From Climacium dendroides (lineage: Eukaryota; Streptophyta; Bryopsida; Hypnales; Climaciaceae): 64,000 bases of DNA. The position numbers and the translations under genes are program-made. The first letter of the stretch is position 1; every line of letters begins with the position of its first letter. The notes below the pieces were generated by a model. That model was not told the origin of the DNA. It worked only from the letters and a program-made list of their open reading frames with translations, and searched no databases. The stretch is from assembly GCA_950106755.1 (NCBI GenBank), contig OX467087.1:18046047-18110046 (forward strand), written 5' to 3'. Shown in pieces: positions 25,735 to 36,062 of the stretch.

Positions 25735-26275
25735 TTTGGCACCATACAAAAAGTAAAAGAATTTTTTTAATTTTTTAGTTCGTAAAAACTTCAAACTTCA
25801 ATAACTTTCACACTATACATTTGAACACCACAAAACCAAGCAAGTGCACCTCTCCCTATCAAGGGCTTTCCGACGGTACCAAGTATGCGACCGGGGGACG
25901 CACAGTCCGGGAGATCTCAACATAACTAACAAATAAACAAAACAAAATAAACAACCTATTTGAAGGTGTACCCTATGCCATTGCCACAGTCAAAATAAAA
26001 GTAAAAGTAATTTTCTAATTTTTTTAGAACCAAAAACAACTCAAAAATGCATAATTTTCTCACCGTGAGTTGGAATGCCACGAAACCAAGCTCGTGCATT
26101 CCTCCTCACTTTCACACTGTACGTCCGAATGCCACGAAACCAAGCCAGTGCACCCCTCCTCGCCAAGGGCTTTCCGATGGTACCAAGCATGCAACCGGGG
26201 GACACACGGTCCGAGAGATCTCAATGTGACAAACAAACAAAACAAAACAAAACAAAACAAAACAAACATCTTGTC
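25735..26275. repeat. Dispersed repeat RA, array of two copies
   Basis: RA units carry, in order, AAGTAATTTTCTAATTTTTT, AACTTTCACACTGTGAGT, GAATGCCACGAAACCAAG, GTGCACCCCTCCTCGCCAAG, GGCTTTCCGACGGTACCAAG, GGGGACGCACGGTCCGGGAG and an AAAC-rich tail. Two units are present (about 25796-25975 and 26038-26275). The same sequence recurs at 34930-35665, 55848-56365 and 59085-60075. Copies differ largely at CG sites (CG to TG or CA), as expected of methylated repeats. Short minus-strand open frames recur because the DNA repeats; they are not taken as genes. Confidence 0.85.
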
Positions 26276-26458
26276 CTAATGTAGAAATCTTTGTTCAAAA
26301 ATACCATTTACTGCAATTTCATGAAATTGGTCATTAAGGAAGGTTGTCTTTCCAAGATTCAAGTGTTATATTGGATGAATGAGAAATTAGTTGTACAAAA
26401 TAGCACCTGCAGGCCCTCTATTTATAGTTCAAAATGTAGATGTCGAAGCGCCTAAGGG

Positions 26459-27433
26459 TTAACCTCTAAAAGTCCAAGGCCATTTGGGATTTTAAAATAT
26501 CATTGCTTTTAAGTCTTGTAAATCTAAATGTCACTAAGTGTCACTAAGGTATAGAAATTGCACCCGTATAATCCTATAGTGTATGTGTTGTAGATGACGT
26601 GAATTAGTTATGGAGTCATTTGGCCACACCGATTGCAAGATTACGATGATTCAGAGTTGAAAATGATTCTGAAATTATCCTAGCTACACATTTGGAGGTG
26701 AAATTCGATTTCTAAAAATATTCAAATGAAAAAAACATTAAACTATAAATTGATTCAAAATTAGTATACAAACACATTGGTGAAAGAAAATAGCATTCAA
26801 TTGACTCATTGTGTCTACAAAATGGCTTGGAAATGTCAAAAAATAATAAGCAAAACGCATCTAACACAAAACCTTCTACTAAAATGCTTCTCAATCAATC
26901 ATGACTTCTTGGGGTGATATAAAATTTCAGCTACAAAAACTAGACTAGTATGTGTAACTTTTTAAAAAAAACTTATTGGAAATAGACATTGTTTGAAGAA
27001 GAAATAAGCCACCAAAGTTCACTATAATCCAAAAATGACAAGATTTTGAACTTTGAATTGCTTCCAAACATTCAAAACAACTTGGATTGACATGAAAATT
27101 TTACCACAATAACTAAACTTCAAGGGAAACATAAGACAACAAATTTTTATTGAAAACAAACATTGGATGAAGGTGATACAAGCCCCCAAAGTTGCAACCA
27201 TCAAATGCAATTTGGTGAACTCAAATTGAATTTGTGAACTTTGATTGGCATACAAAAAATCATTACATCTTGAATTGATCTGAAAATTTTACCACACAAA
27301 CTAGAAAAGAAATCACAAATTTTCTAGCAAGTTTTATTGAATTTTGACATTAGATGCAAAAGTTACATCACTTTGAATTAGACTTGAAACTATGTGAGGA
27401 CACTTTTGGTTCCTTGGGGCATTTAGGGGTTAA
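26459..27433. mobile_element. TTAA element, family F2, copy 2 (975 bp)
   Basis: Left end TTAACCTCTAAAAGTCCAAG, right end (reversed) TTAACCCCTAAATGCCCCAA, an imperfect inverted pair related to the 25059-25713 element. The last 35 bp resemble the end of that element (ACACTTTTGGTTCCTTGGGG versus ACACCAAATTTTGGTGCCTT). The terminal TTAA at 27430-27433 is shared with the next element. Non-coding. Confidence 0.72.
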
Positions 27434-27534
27434 GGTAGGAGCACTCAATGGTATGAGTGTATCCAATGGAGTCACACTATATGTAGAAAGTCATACCATT
27501 AAGTACCTCATGCCATTGGGTGCTCCTACCTTAA
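27430..27534. mobile_element. TTAA-bounded foldback element (105 bp)
   Basis: The element is TTAA followed by GGTAGGAGCACTCAATGG and, at the other end, CCATTGGGTGCTCCTACC followed by TTAA: a 24-bp inverted repeat with two transition differences. It shares its left TTAA with the preceding F2 element and its right TTAA with the following F3 element. Its termini resemble the TAAGGTAGAAACACCC ends of the 9140-9479 and 44770-44977 elements. Confidence 0.8.
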
Positions 27535-27769
27535 CCCTTTACGTACTAAGAATTCACTATTTCAAGTAGAGGACTTTGATTGAATGTTTTGTAGAAAGCA
27601 TAATCTAAAGGCAAAATTTTATTACATAATTATCTTGAGTGAAGAACATTGCATTCATTGGTTTAAATAAATAATTATTTAAATAAATAAAAATCTCCAT
27701 ATAAAATCTCTAAAGTTGCTGAAAAAAACATGAGACCCAATTTGGGCTTCCTAGACACTAAAGGGTTAA
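27531..27769 (+). mobile_element. TTAA element, family F3, copy 2 (239 bp)
   Basis: It starts TTAACCCTTTACGTACTAAG and ends ACTAAAGGGTTAA, giving an 11-bp inverted repeat TTAACCCTTTA. It is the better-preserved partner of 17317-17555, with identical length and orientation. Its left TTAA (27531-27534) is also the right TTAA of the foldback element. Non-coding. Confidence 0.8.
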
Positions 27770-29894
27770 TCCTTAATGGACATGGCTCCTGTGACTAAGG
27801 TAGTCACCAAAATGCTCAAATCATTGGACCAATAGGTGCATTCTTTGTTTTTACAATGAATAGACAAGTCATCCAAAGTTACTGTGTTACTCTAAAATTA
27901 AAAAATCAACAAACCATGCTTATAGGCCAAAAGTTCATATTGCTATAAAATATTGAAATTTATAAATTTTTCAAAATTTCCAATGGGAGAAGAAACTAAA
28001 CTTGATAAGCTTCATTCTATTAGTTAGACTCAAATTCAAAAAATATCATTTTTATTTTTATTTTTATGACTAAAATTCATATAAAGAGGAAATAGAAGGA
28101 AATGGCTAAAATACACTACAAGGGTGATTTATGGATTAAGCATCTTCTTCTTAAGAAAAGACAATAATACCATAATGAAGGAATTTGCACTACTATTCAC
28201 TAAAATTGTACTCAAGTACTTTGAAAAAAAATGGATGAATTTTTTTCCCCATTCTATGGTCTTACGAGTGAGATCATCCATCATACAAAAAATGCCCGCA
28301 ACATGAGATAGTATGAAAATAATGTACATCACAATATATTGATTTGATCTAAAATACTATAAACTTCTTTGTTATTAAGTCTTGCAAATCTTTGTCATTC
28401 CCAAGTTAGTGTGAATTTTGTGGAGCACACTGATTGAATTAAACTAAAGAGGATGTCAAAGACAAAGAATGTCTCGTAAATGACTTTTAGGAAGTTGTAG
28501 AAATAAAGAATGCACCTATTCAACAACAATCAAATCATTTTTTGGCTAGCTACCTTGGTGATAGGTTTTGTTGTTTTAAGGTTAACTTATAAAGGACTCA
28601 CTATTTAAATTTGAAAGCAAAATATATAGTATTGATGAATATTTATTCCAATGTTAGAGATGTTCTTACAAGCTAAAGTTAGTAGTGTACTATTATTAAC
28701 TTCTGAATCCATCGATATCATGGCAATTGTAAAAGAAAGGCATCGACTATGGAAATATTATACTCCAATGAATTTTTTTAATTCATTATGAAATTTTGAC
28801 ATTTGCTACCCAAAGAGTCCCAAAGAATCACTAGACCCCTAAAGCAATAGAATGTGCTTACACCTGTAATGGCAATCTTAATCACCTACAATGATTGCAA
28901 TAATTTTCCTAAACAACCACAACATCAAGGTCCTATAACAATCACTTATTGTGATTCCTAGCTTCCCAAAATGAACAAAAGAAAATGCTTAGAATGAACC
29001 TTCCTTTCCTTCCTTATTCTACCTCTTTATTTGATTCTTTGAGATCAATCAACCTAATAATATATAAAGTGGGCACCCTCAACGCGATATTGACCTTAAA
29101 TTGCCATCTTCACTTTGAGTACATTTCCAAAATCAATTATGTACCTACACTAAATAGTGAAATTAGGTTGCCTTACTCAGGAAAGTTACCTCATGACTCA
29201 CCACTTCTCCAAATGGAGACACAATCAATTCTTTAAACCCAAGCCATGAACCAGTGCACCAACCCATTTAACACACATGACTCCCACATTAGTGCATCCT
29301 TCTACAGAAATTGTACATATTTATATAGTGTAGAATGTCGAGAAATTAGTGTGGGGCAACCTAATTTCACTATTTAGTGTAGGTGAAAGAAACTGTTTTC
29401 AAACTAGAGTTTGTTCTCTCCTAACTTTTGCATCCAATATCCAAATGTCACCTTCTTCTTACCTTTCCATGATTTGTGTCACCGTGGTTCAGCCCCAAGT
29501 CTCGGGGCTTTTCAATTCCACAAAGTCCAGCATGAAAGACACCTCCGGAGACTCACTGTTTGCATATTCAGCCCACTGTGAGTCGTCGGCTGTGGACTGT
29601 GGACCATGCCATAAGCTTAGACCGTGCACCCGGTTCTAGAAAGGCAGCTGGGAGTCCACGAGTCAGAACCAACACCCAAATCTTGACAATTTGATTTGAA
29701 ATTCATTTGCTAATTACTGTAAAAAGTGGTGCAACTCTGAACCTTAAAAAAATGGGGATGTACGTCTGCTACACGAAGCTTTGCAATTGAGCATGGCTAT
29801 CATGAACCAAATAGTATATTTTAACCTTCAAAAGCTCACTGCAGATCTTTTCTTTTTGAGTCTTTGAATCGGCGTGCTTGTATCATTTGAACAA

Positions 29895-29897
<3 letters not shown>
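27770..29897. other. AT-rich spacer
   Basis: No gene is supported. A somewhat more GC-rich patch (about 29460-29660) holds a 96-codon open frame (29349-29639) without any recognised domain and could be an exon relic. The remainder is low-complexity AT-rich DNA. Confidence 0.45.

Positions 29898-29959
<62 letters not shown>
29898..29959. repeat. (TA)n microsatellite, about 31 units
   Basis: About 62 bp of uninterrupted TA dinucleotides. The perfect run suggests a young, length-variable locus. Confidence 0.98.
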
Positions 29960-29963
<4 letters not shown>

Positions 29964-30785
29964 CCCTCAACCCAATTGTCCAATGATTTTGGTTGTTTTC
30001 TAACGATTCAGGTATTTTACTTCAGATGGGTCCTTTACTTTGGAACAAAACATCACAAAACATTTCTTCTACCCACATTAATTATAAGGTATGAAGGTAC
30101 CGAACGAACAAACTCCGATCAGAGCTAGTCAATGATCGAGAGAGCAGCAAACCCTGATGAATTGGAAACTTTCCTTGTGTGCCCACTTCTTTAGATCGTT
30201 GACTACGCAATAAAGGTATCTGTGATCGATCACTTGTCGGTCGTACCGTTTGATTAGTTGGCACAGCGGCACACATTCTTCAGTTGCTCACAACAGAAAA
30301 TTTCTGCTACGAAACCTTAGCATACTCTTGAAGAATTGCATAGAAACAAATATGTATATACAATGGCTTGCTCGGATCACGAGCTTGCTTGCGGATTAAA
30401 GTGATCCACCTTTGGACTACCAAGCGAGAAAAAGGAGCAATTCTCGTGCCCCAGCCATCATGTCGACACACTGTTTGGGTCAACAGCTTCATCGAATGAT
30501 TGAAGAGCATTGGTCAAAGGAGAGTCTTGAGGACCAAGCGAGAAAAACAACCAACCATTCTATGGTTGACTCTTTATTGAGAACACACTGTGAGGCTTTG
30601 AATGAATGTATAGTATATATGAATGAAATTTGTTTTATTTTATTTTCACTCATGAAATCATATAACATAATACTAGGGCTTTGTTTTACTTTGTATTATT
30701 TCTGATGACTAGTTGGGGAATTTGGAATGTTGAAATGATGAGATTTTGAAATTTGAGAGACTACACTGCATTGAGAACTAATAAG

Positions 30786-31016
30786 TTAACCCTTAAATGT
30801 TGAGGCAGACACTTGGCGTCCAATGGATGATAGAGGATCTCTCTATGTGGGACAGAAGTGCAACTATTCATCCTTGGAATTTTGTGTAGAAAGGGGAGAT
30901 CTTCTATAGTACTTTGACTTCCAATGAGTGCTTTTGCAATTTTTTTAAGCCAATGATTCATACGGTAATGAAAACTGATGATTTCCAAGGTCACCCCGTC
31001 GTCTTTTAAGGGTTAA
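30786..31016 (-). mobile_element. TTAA element, family F1, copy 1 (231 bp)
   Basis: Bounded by TTAACCCTTAAATG and TCTTTTAAGGGTTAA. In reverse complement it aligns along its whole length with 31039-31271, sharing GCAACTATTCATCC, AGAAGA and AAAAGCACT(C/T)ATTGG. A 77-codon open frame (30994-30761, minus) runs through it but is not conserved as a frame in the second copy, so the element is treated as non-coding. Confidence 0.85.
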
Positions 31017-31038
31017 GCAAGGTTTTTGTAGTCTGCTC

Positions 31039-31271
31039 TTCACCCTTAAACGAGGAGCGAGCCAGTCACTATGGAAATCATCTATTTAGGTACCATGTGA
31101 ATTGTAGGCTTAAAAAAATGAAAAAGCACTTATTGGGAGGCAAACTACTGTAGAAGACGATTCTCTTTTTACACAAAATTTGGAGGATGGATAGTTGCAC
31201 TTCTGTCCTGCATGGAGAGATTTTTGTCATTCATTGGCCAGAAAACGTCCTCAACGTCGTTTAAGGGTTAA
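31039..31271 (+). mobile_element. TTAA element, family F1, copy 2 (233 bp)
   Basis: Opposite in orientation to the copy 22 bp to its left. The left TTAA has decayed to TTCA (31039-31042) before CCCTTAAA; the right end is GTTTAAGGGTTAA. Its right TTAA (31268-31271) is the left TTAA of the next, unrelated element. Confidence 0.85.
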
Positions 31272-32194
31272 CTCCCGAAGGCCTTTTTTCCATCAAATCC
31301 TACTCAAAACTGCCATTTCTATTGCAAAGAGAAAAAAACTTTAAGTATTGTTTTTATTACATGTCTAACCACAAGATCTTGTACTAGACTAGTATAAGAA
31401 TGTGTGGAAAAAAATTTCAAAAATTTTGACCATGTAGATTGCAAGATACTTGCATTCAAAGTGAAGAAAACAATTTCTTCTTATATCGTGATTGGATAGA
31501 TTTTTGGCTTTGAATCTTTTTAACTTAAGTTTTTGCACTACTAGTTTTGATTTTCTAATTTTTAATGTTGAAGAATTGAGTTGAGAACCTAGGAAAAAAA
31601 ATTTATACAAAAAAATACTTAATTTTCGCTCATTAAAAAATTGTTAAGTAGAAGTAGTTTCAAGATTGAAGGAATAACTAAACCATTAATAGCTCTGAGA
31701 TGGAATTGAAACACAATAATTTCAATGGTGAGATTGTTCTACCAAGCACATTTAACCTTGTTTAACAAATTTTTTTGAAAAATTATTAAAATTGCATACA
31801 AAAATGAAGTTTGTAAGTTATTTTTTTAAGAAGATGCTTAGATTGTCCAAAAACTAAGATTGTCCAAAACTTTCTCATTACTAGTCCAATGGAATGAATC
31901 AAAGCTTCAAATGTAGACAAAAATATAATCTTTGAGAAAAAAAAATTAATTTTAAAAATTTAACTTTTTGTAATTTTTTTTTGGGCTGCCCCTCAAGTTG
32001 CTTTTTGGACTCATGGTGGCATAACTTTTGTCTCCAAACACCAATTTAAATAAAAAAAATTATATGCCTAGAAAGCTCATCTAATTTCCTATCTTCTAAA
32101 AAAATTTCAAAAATCATGTCAAAAATTGAGATCACACAAGTCCATCCAAAATCTCAAAAGTCCCCTATAGGGACTTTGGGACTTTAGGGATTAA
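31268..32194 (+). mobile_element. TTAA element, family F4, copy 1 (927 bp)
   Basis: Left end TTAACTCCCGAAGG, right end (reversed) TTAATCCCTAAAGTCC. The first 200 bp are homologous to 41514-41710 (AACTGCCATTT, GATCTTGTA, TAGATTGCAAGATA). Abuts F1 copy 2 on the left and an F1-like relic on the right through shared TTAA. A 73-codon minus frame inside has no recognised domain. Confidence 0.75.
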
Positions 32195-32388
32195 AAGCAA
32201 GTTTTTAAGTTCTAGTTAATTGCATTTGGAGGGAAGATAAACTTCTTGAAGCAATTTTTAATAAATTTTTGTAAAAAGAAATATGGATTTGGCATCTATT
32301 CCAAGTTGTTTTGTTATTTTTGAACCTTTGTGGAATTAGTAATGAATTTTTGAAATTCAAAGTCACCTTGTCATCATTTAAGGGTTAA
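32191..32388 (+). mobile_element. F1-like TTAA relic (198 bp)
   Basis: The right end, AAAGTCACCTTGTCATCATT followed by TAAGGGTTAA, resembles the right end of the 30786-31016 copy (AAGGTCACCCCGTCGTCTTT followed by TAAGGGTTAA). The left end TTAAAAGC is shared with the preceding element but has lost CCC. A decayed third element in the chain is likely. Confidence 0.5.
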
Positions 32389-33141
32389 GGCCCATCAATG
32401 GATGCTATATAATCCTTGTTGTACAATAGATTGCCATTAGTTTAAAAAAATGTACCCCCTTATTTTATTACAAGTTGATTTTAAATCAAGGTTGCTTTAA
32501 TTTAGAACACCTACCTTAACACCCACAGATATAGAATCAAGAAGTAAATTGCAAACATGCCAAAAAGCAAAGGAAAAAAGTAATTTGAAATAGAAAAGTC
32601 TCTCTAGGGCAATAAAGTAGAGAATTTAGTATCACAATTATATAATGATATGCATAATTTTTAATATATTACCAAGGTTTCAATAACAAGACGTAGTTCT
32701 TTTGAACACAATATATACTTTGTAAATAGTAATGTATGATTATAAATTTGCAATACATTGGTATTTGGGATTACATGTAATAGAGACATTGGATTTCCAC
32801 CTTAACGCATTATTTGGTATGTCAAATTGCATGACTGCATTTTAAATTCTTACAATGTGTAATCTACAATATTTGTCCCAGTGTCACTATCAACTTATTT
32901 TTCTATTTTGAATTTCATATTACATCTTGTAAAATATCTTGAAATCTTGATATCATGAAATCTTCAAATTGATCTAATTTGATGGTTATTAAAGAGTAAC
33001 TTGAGGATAACTTGAGGGTAACTTGGAACACCATGGTTAATGGAAATGGATCCATTGGGCAACCTAACTATTTCTATGTTGAAAAATCTCTTGTGTGGCT
33101 CATAAGACCATATAAAGAATTTAAAATACCCCATATAAGGT
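32389..33141. other. AT-rich spacer
   Basis: No gene recognised. It holds a 72-codon minus frame (33182-32964) which may be decayed coding DNA continuing from the ubiquitin-like frame in another phase. TTCCACCTTAACG at about 32795 resembles the ACCTTAA termini seen elsewhere. Confidence 0.4.
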
Positions 33142-33435
33142 TCAAAAATATTCACCTGTAAAACATGTTTTTTGTCCCGCATTTGCTACACATAATGCTT
33201 TTAGATTGTACTCACTCCTTGAGTAGTACAAGAATAGGATTTGTGTACTTTGAATTCCACATGTGTCCAAAGTCTTGTAATTATATAGGTTTATATTATT
33301 AAATACCAACCGTTGACAACTTATGTCAATTCCCACTTTGCGTTCAATTTGGGTCTTTACCATATAGATAGTATCTAGAGGCTCCACATCCAACATTGTG
33401 GTCTTGCCAAAAAGAATTTCAATGAATATCTTCAT
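33142..33435 (-). CDS. Ubiquitin-like domain reading frame, possibly a degenerate gene
   Basis: From ATG at 33435 the first 70 or so codons align without a gap to ubiquitin: MKIF for MQIF, FGKTTML for TGKTITL, VEPLDTI for VEPSDTI, CQRLVF for QQRLIF, then KTLDTCGIQ for RTLADYNIQ. Lysines at ubiquitin positions 11, 27 and 33 are kept; 29, 48 and 63 are lost. The C-terminal LRGG is absent: the frame runs on through YYSRSEYN to a stop at 33142, so it cannot be conjugated like ubiquitin. It lies alone in AT-rich, repeat-filled DNA without visible introns. It may be a diverged retrocopy, a ubiquitin-like protein carried by a mobile element, or a small Ubl gene. The open frame over 97 codons argues against great age as a pseudogene. 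Confidence 0.6.
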   Translation of the reverse strand: MKIFIEILFGKTTMLDVEPLDTIYMVKTQIERKVGIDISCQRLVFNNINLYNYKTLDTCGIQSTQILFLYYSRSEYNLKALCVANAGQKTCFTGEYF

Positions 33436-33465
33436 TTTGAAGTGGTGAATTGCACTACAAAGCAA

Positions 33466-34929
33466 TAAAAAAAAATAGTAATCTAAGAATAGGTATTTTG
33501 ATTACCACTAGTCTTTCAAGTCAATCTCTTGGTTAATTTGCAAATCGATAGAAACTCAATCAATTGCTCAACAACTTTATTTCCTTGAAGAAATGAAATG
33601 TAATATAAACTATTATTACATTTTTATATGAGTATTGGGTAATGTAAAAAAAAGATATTCAAAAGTAAAAGTAGAAAGTAAAAGTATAAATAAAAAAGTA
33701 AAAACAAAAGTAAATGCAATGGACTTCTAGGTCTTCTTAGAATTATCTTCGGCAGAGAATGTGAAACAAAACTAATTATTGCATTCAAGGCCTCTTTATA
33801 ACTAAGGTGAGAAGATGTGGAGAACAAATTTCTACCAATTAAGTACTCTATGGTCATAAAAATTTGAAGCAATAAGTTGGAGGAGTCTGAGGATTTGATA
33901 CAAAATGTATATTTTGGGAGGTTATTTTGGAGAGTATGAGCGTCGAGGTTTTGATTATACCTCCTCGTATAGCACTATAGGACCAAGTGTCCATTCAATG
34001 TACACAAGAAATCTCAAGTAGGTTCCTACAAACTTAAGCCATTTTTAGTTGAATGTTTATGAAATTTGGACACAATGTGTAAACATGTACATCCTTGGTG
34101 AAATTTTTTTTCCCCGATCAAGTGCCTCGATCAAAAGTGTTGTTGCCTTGAATTTTGGGGGCATTTAAGGCAATTTGGGAATCTTTAGAGAAATGTTTGC
34201 AAAAAAGCTCATCAATTTTTGAAATTTGGCATGTATGTAACTAATAAAATATGGCATACAATCATCCTCCCAAAACAAATTTAAGTCCTCAAATCACATT
34301 ATGAAAAGAGTCAAACTTTTATTAGCTATGTTGGAGGTGTTTTAAAAATAAAATAAAAATTCTCCTAACTTCAAGTCCTATTATTTGGCAATTTATAAAG
34401 TCAAAATTCTTGAAATTTTTTTCCACATATTCCAAATGTTTGTCTCTAAAATTTCATTATTTGAATTTCAAATAAGAAATTTCCTTGTTGCACAAAAAAT
34501 CATCATAAAATGACTAGTGTATTGCAAATTTACTTAACCTCTTTGCGATGCAAGGTGATTTAGAATGAGCAAGATTCCATATTTGCTTCTAAAATTTTCA
34601 TGAACCTAATATCATACACTTATTAATGGTCAAAATCTTTATTGTCATGTAGATGAAAAAAAATTTACACTTAAAGGGCCCAAAGTCTGTTAATCTTGTT
34701 TGATAGGAATGAAAAAAAGTTTTGTTTCTCACTTTCAATGTTATAATCATTCAATCCACATGGTCAAATGGGTTGAATTTTTTATATATTTTGATTAAAT
34801 ACTTGACTTTAGTTTTGTATGGTTGAAGTTTCAAAAAAGATTCAATTTTTATTTTTGAATAACATACCTCAAATCCATAGTTTTTAACAATGTCTCCCTA
34901 AAAAACCACTTGGTCCTTCAGGGTTTAAA
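33466..34929. other. AT-rich spacer
   Basis: No gene supported. The 82-codon minus frame at 33872-33624 ends in a low-complexity Leu/Phe/Tyr tail. It lies directly upstream (in transcription sense) of the ubiquitin-like frame, but no plausible splice link was identified. Confidence 0.4.
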
Positions 34930-35665
34930 GCAAACTAGTGTGGCATGTGCCATTGCTACCAACAACCAAAATAAAAATAAAATCAATTTTCTAATTCCTG
35001 AAAGTTTTGAACATCAAAAACTTTTACACAAAGAGTTGGAATGCTACAAAACAAAATCCATGCACCCCTCCTTGTAGAGTACTTTCTTATGGTACCAAGA
35101 ACATGACTAGGGGACATCTAGTTCCAGAGATCTCATCACAACAAAACAAAACAAATAGCCCAATTTAAGGTACGGACTAGTGTGCCCTATGTTGTTGCCA
35201 CAATTTAATAAATTAAAATAGATATAATTTTCTAATCCATAAAAACTTTGAAATTCAATATTTTTTTTGTTGTGAGTTGGAATGCCACAAAATAAACCAT
35301 GTGCACCCCTCCTTGCAAAAGGCTCTTTGACGGTACTTAGAATGCGATTAGGGGACATGTGGTTCTAGAAATCTCACCATAACAAATAAACAAAACTAAC
35401 TAACTTAAGGTATAGACGATTGTGCCTTTTGTTGTTGCCATAGTCAAAAATAGAAGTAGAACTAATTTTCTATGATTTAAGATATAAAAATAACTCAATA
35501 ATTCATAACTTTTATACTATAGGTCAAAATGCCATGAATCCAAGCCTATACTTCCCTCAATAAGGGCTTTCTGATTGTACCGAGAACGCCATTAGAGGAT
35601 GCATGGTCCTAGAGATTTCAACATAGCAAACAAGTAAACAAACAAACAAACAACCTACTTGAAGG
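34930..35665. repeat. Dispersed repeat RA, array of three decayed copies
   Basis: Three tandem units (about 34930-35160, 35180-35400, 35420-35665), each with GAATGCCA(C/T)(A/G)AA, GTGCACCCCTCCTTG, a GG(T/A)ACCAAGA-like segment, GGGGACAT and an AAACAAAC tail. Units are more CG-depleted than those at 55-60 kb, so this array is probably older. Confidence 0.8.
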
Positions 35666-35837
35666 GAGGGATGGTTTAGGAATGGAATGGGGTTAATGGA
35701 GTTAATCGAGATCTTTTGTTTTCACATATATTCATGACTTGGGGAATATTGAAAGAAATTGTAATCTATGCTAGAGTAAACTTACCAATTATCGTACCAT
35801 GTCATGCTCTCACGAAAGTCGAAGCTATACAGAAAGA

Positions 35838-36062
35838 TTAATTCACCAAACCGTAAATCCTACACGCAGAATGCCGATCCACAACAAACCTTAACGAGGG
35901 CTGTTCTGGGACGCCCCCACTGAACCATTCGAGAACCCTAAACATCTCGTCCAAAGCAAACTCATCCCCTTGCAACAATGCACATGCAGCGGTCAGGTTC
36001 ATATGAGGCAGCTTGAACTGTGTTTTTTCCAAACCTTCAGCATTTCTAAACCAAATTGCCAA
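35838..36062 (-). other. Unidentified 74-codon open frame
   Basis: The frame begins MAIWFRNAEGLEKTQF and includes ALDEMFRVLEWFSGG and LRFVVDRHSAC. It has ordinary protein-like composition and is more GC-rich than its flanks, which makes it a candidate exon or gene fragment. I recognise no family and see no neighbouring exons. Confidence 0.25.

Noticed and set aside
26060..26269. Minus-strand frames in RA repeats (also at 35107, 59434, 59732) sharing similar peptides
   Set aside because: Similarity follows from the DNA repeat; frames are interrupted in most copies.
30761..30994. 77-codon frame inside an F1 element as a transposon protein
   Set aside because: Not open in the second F1 copy and no domain recognised.
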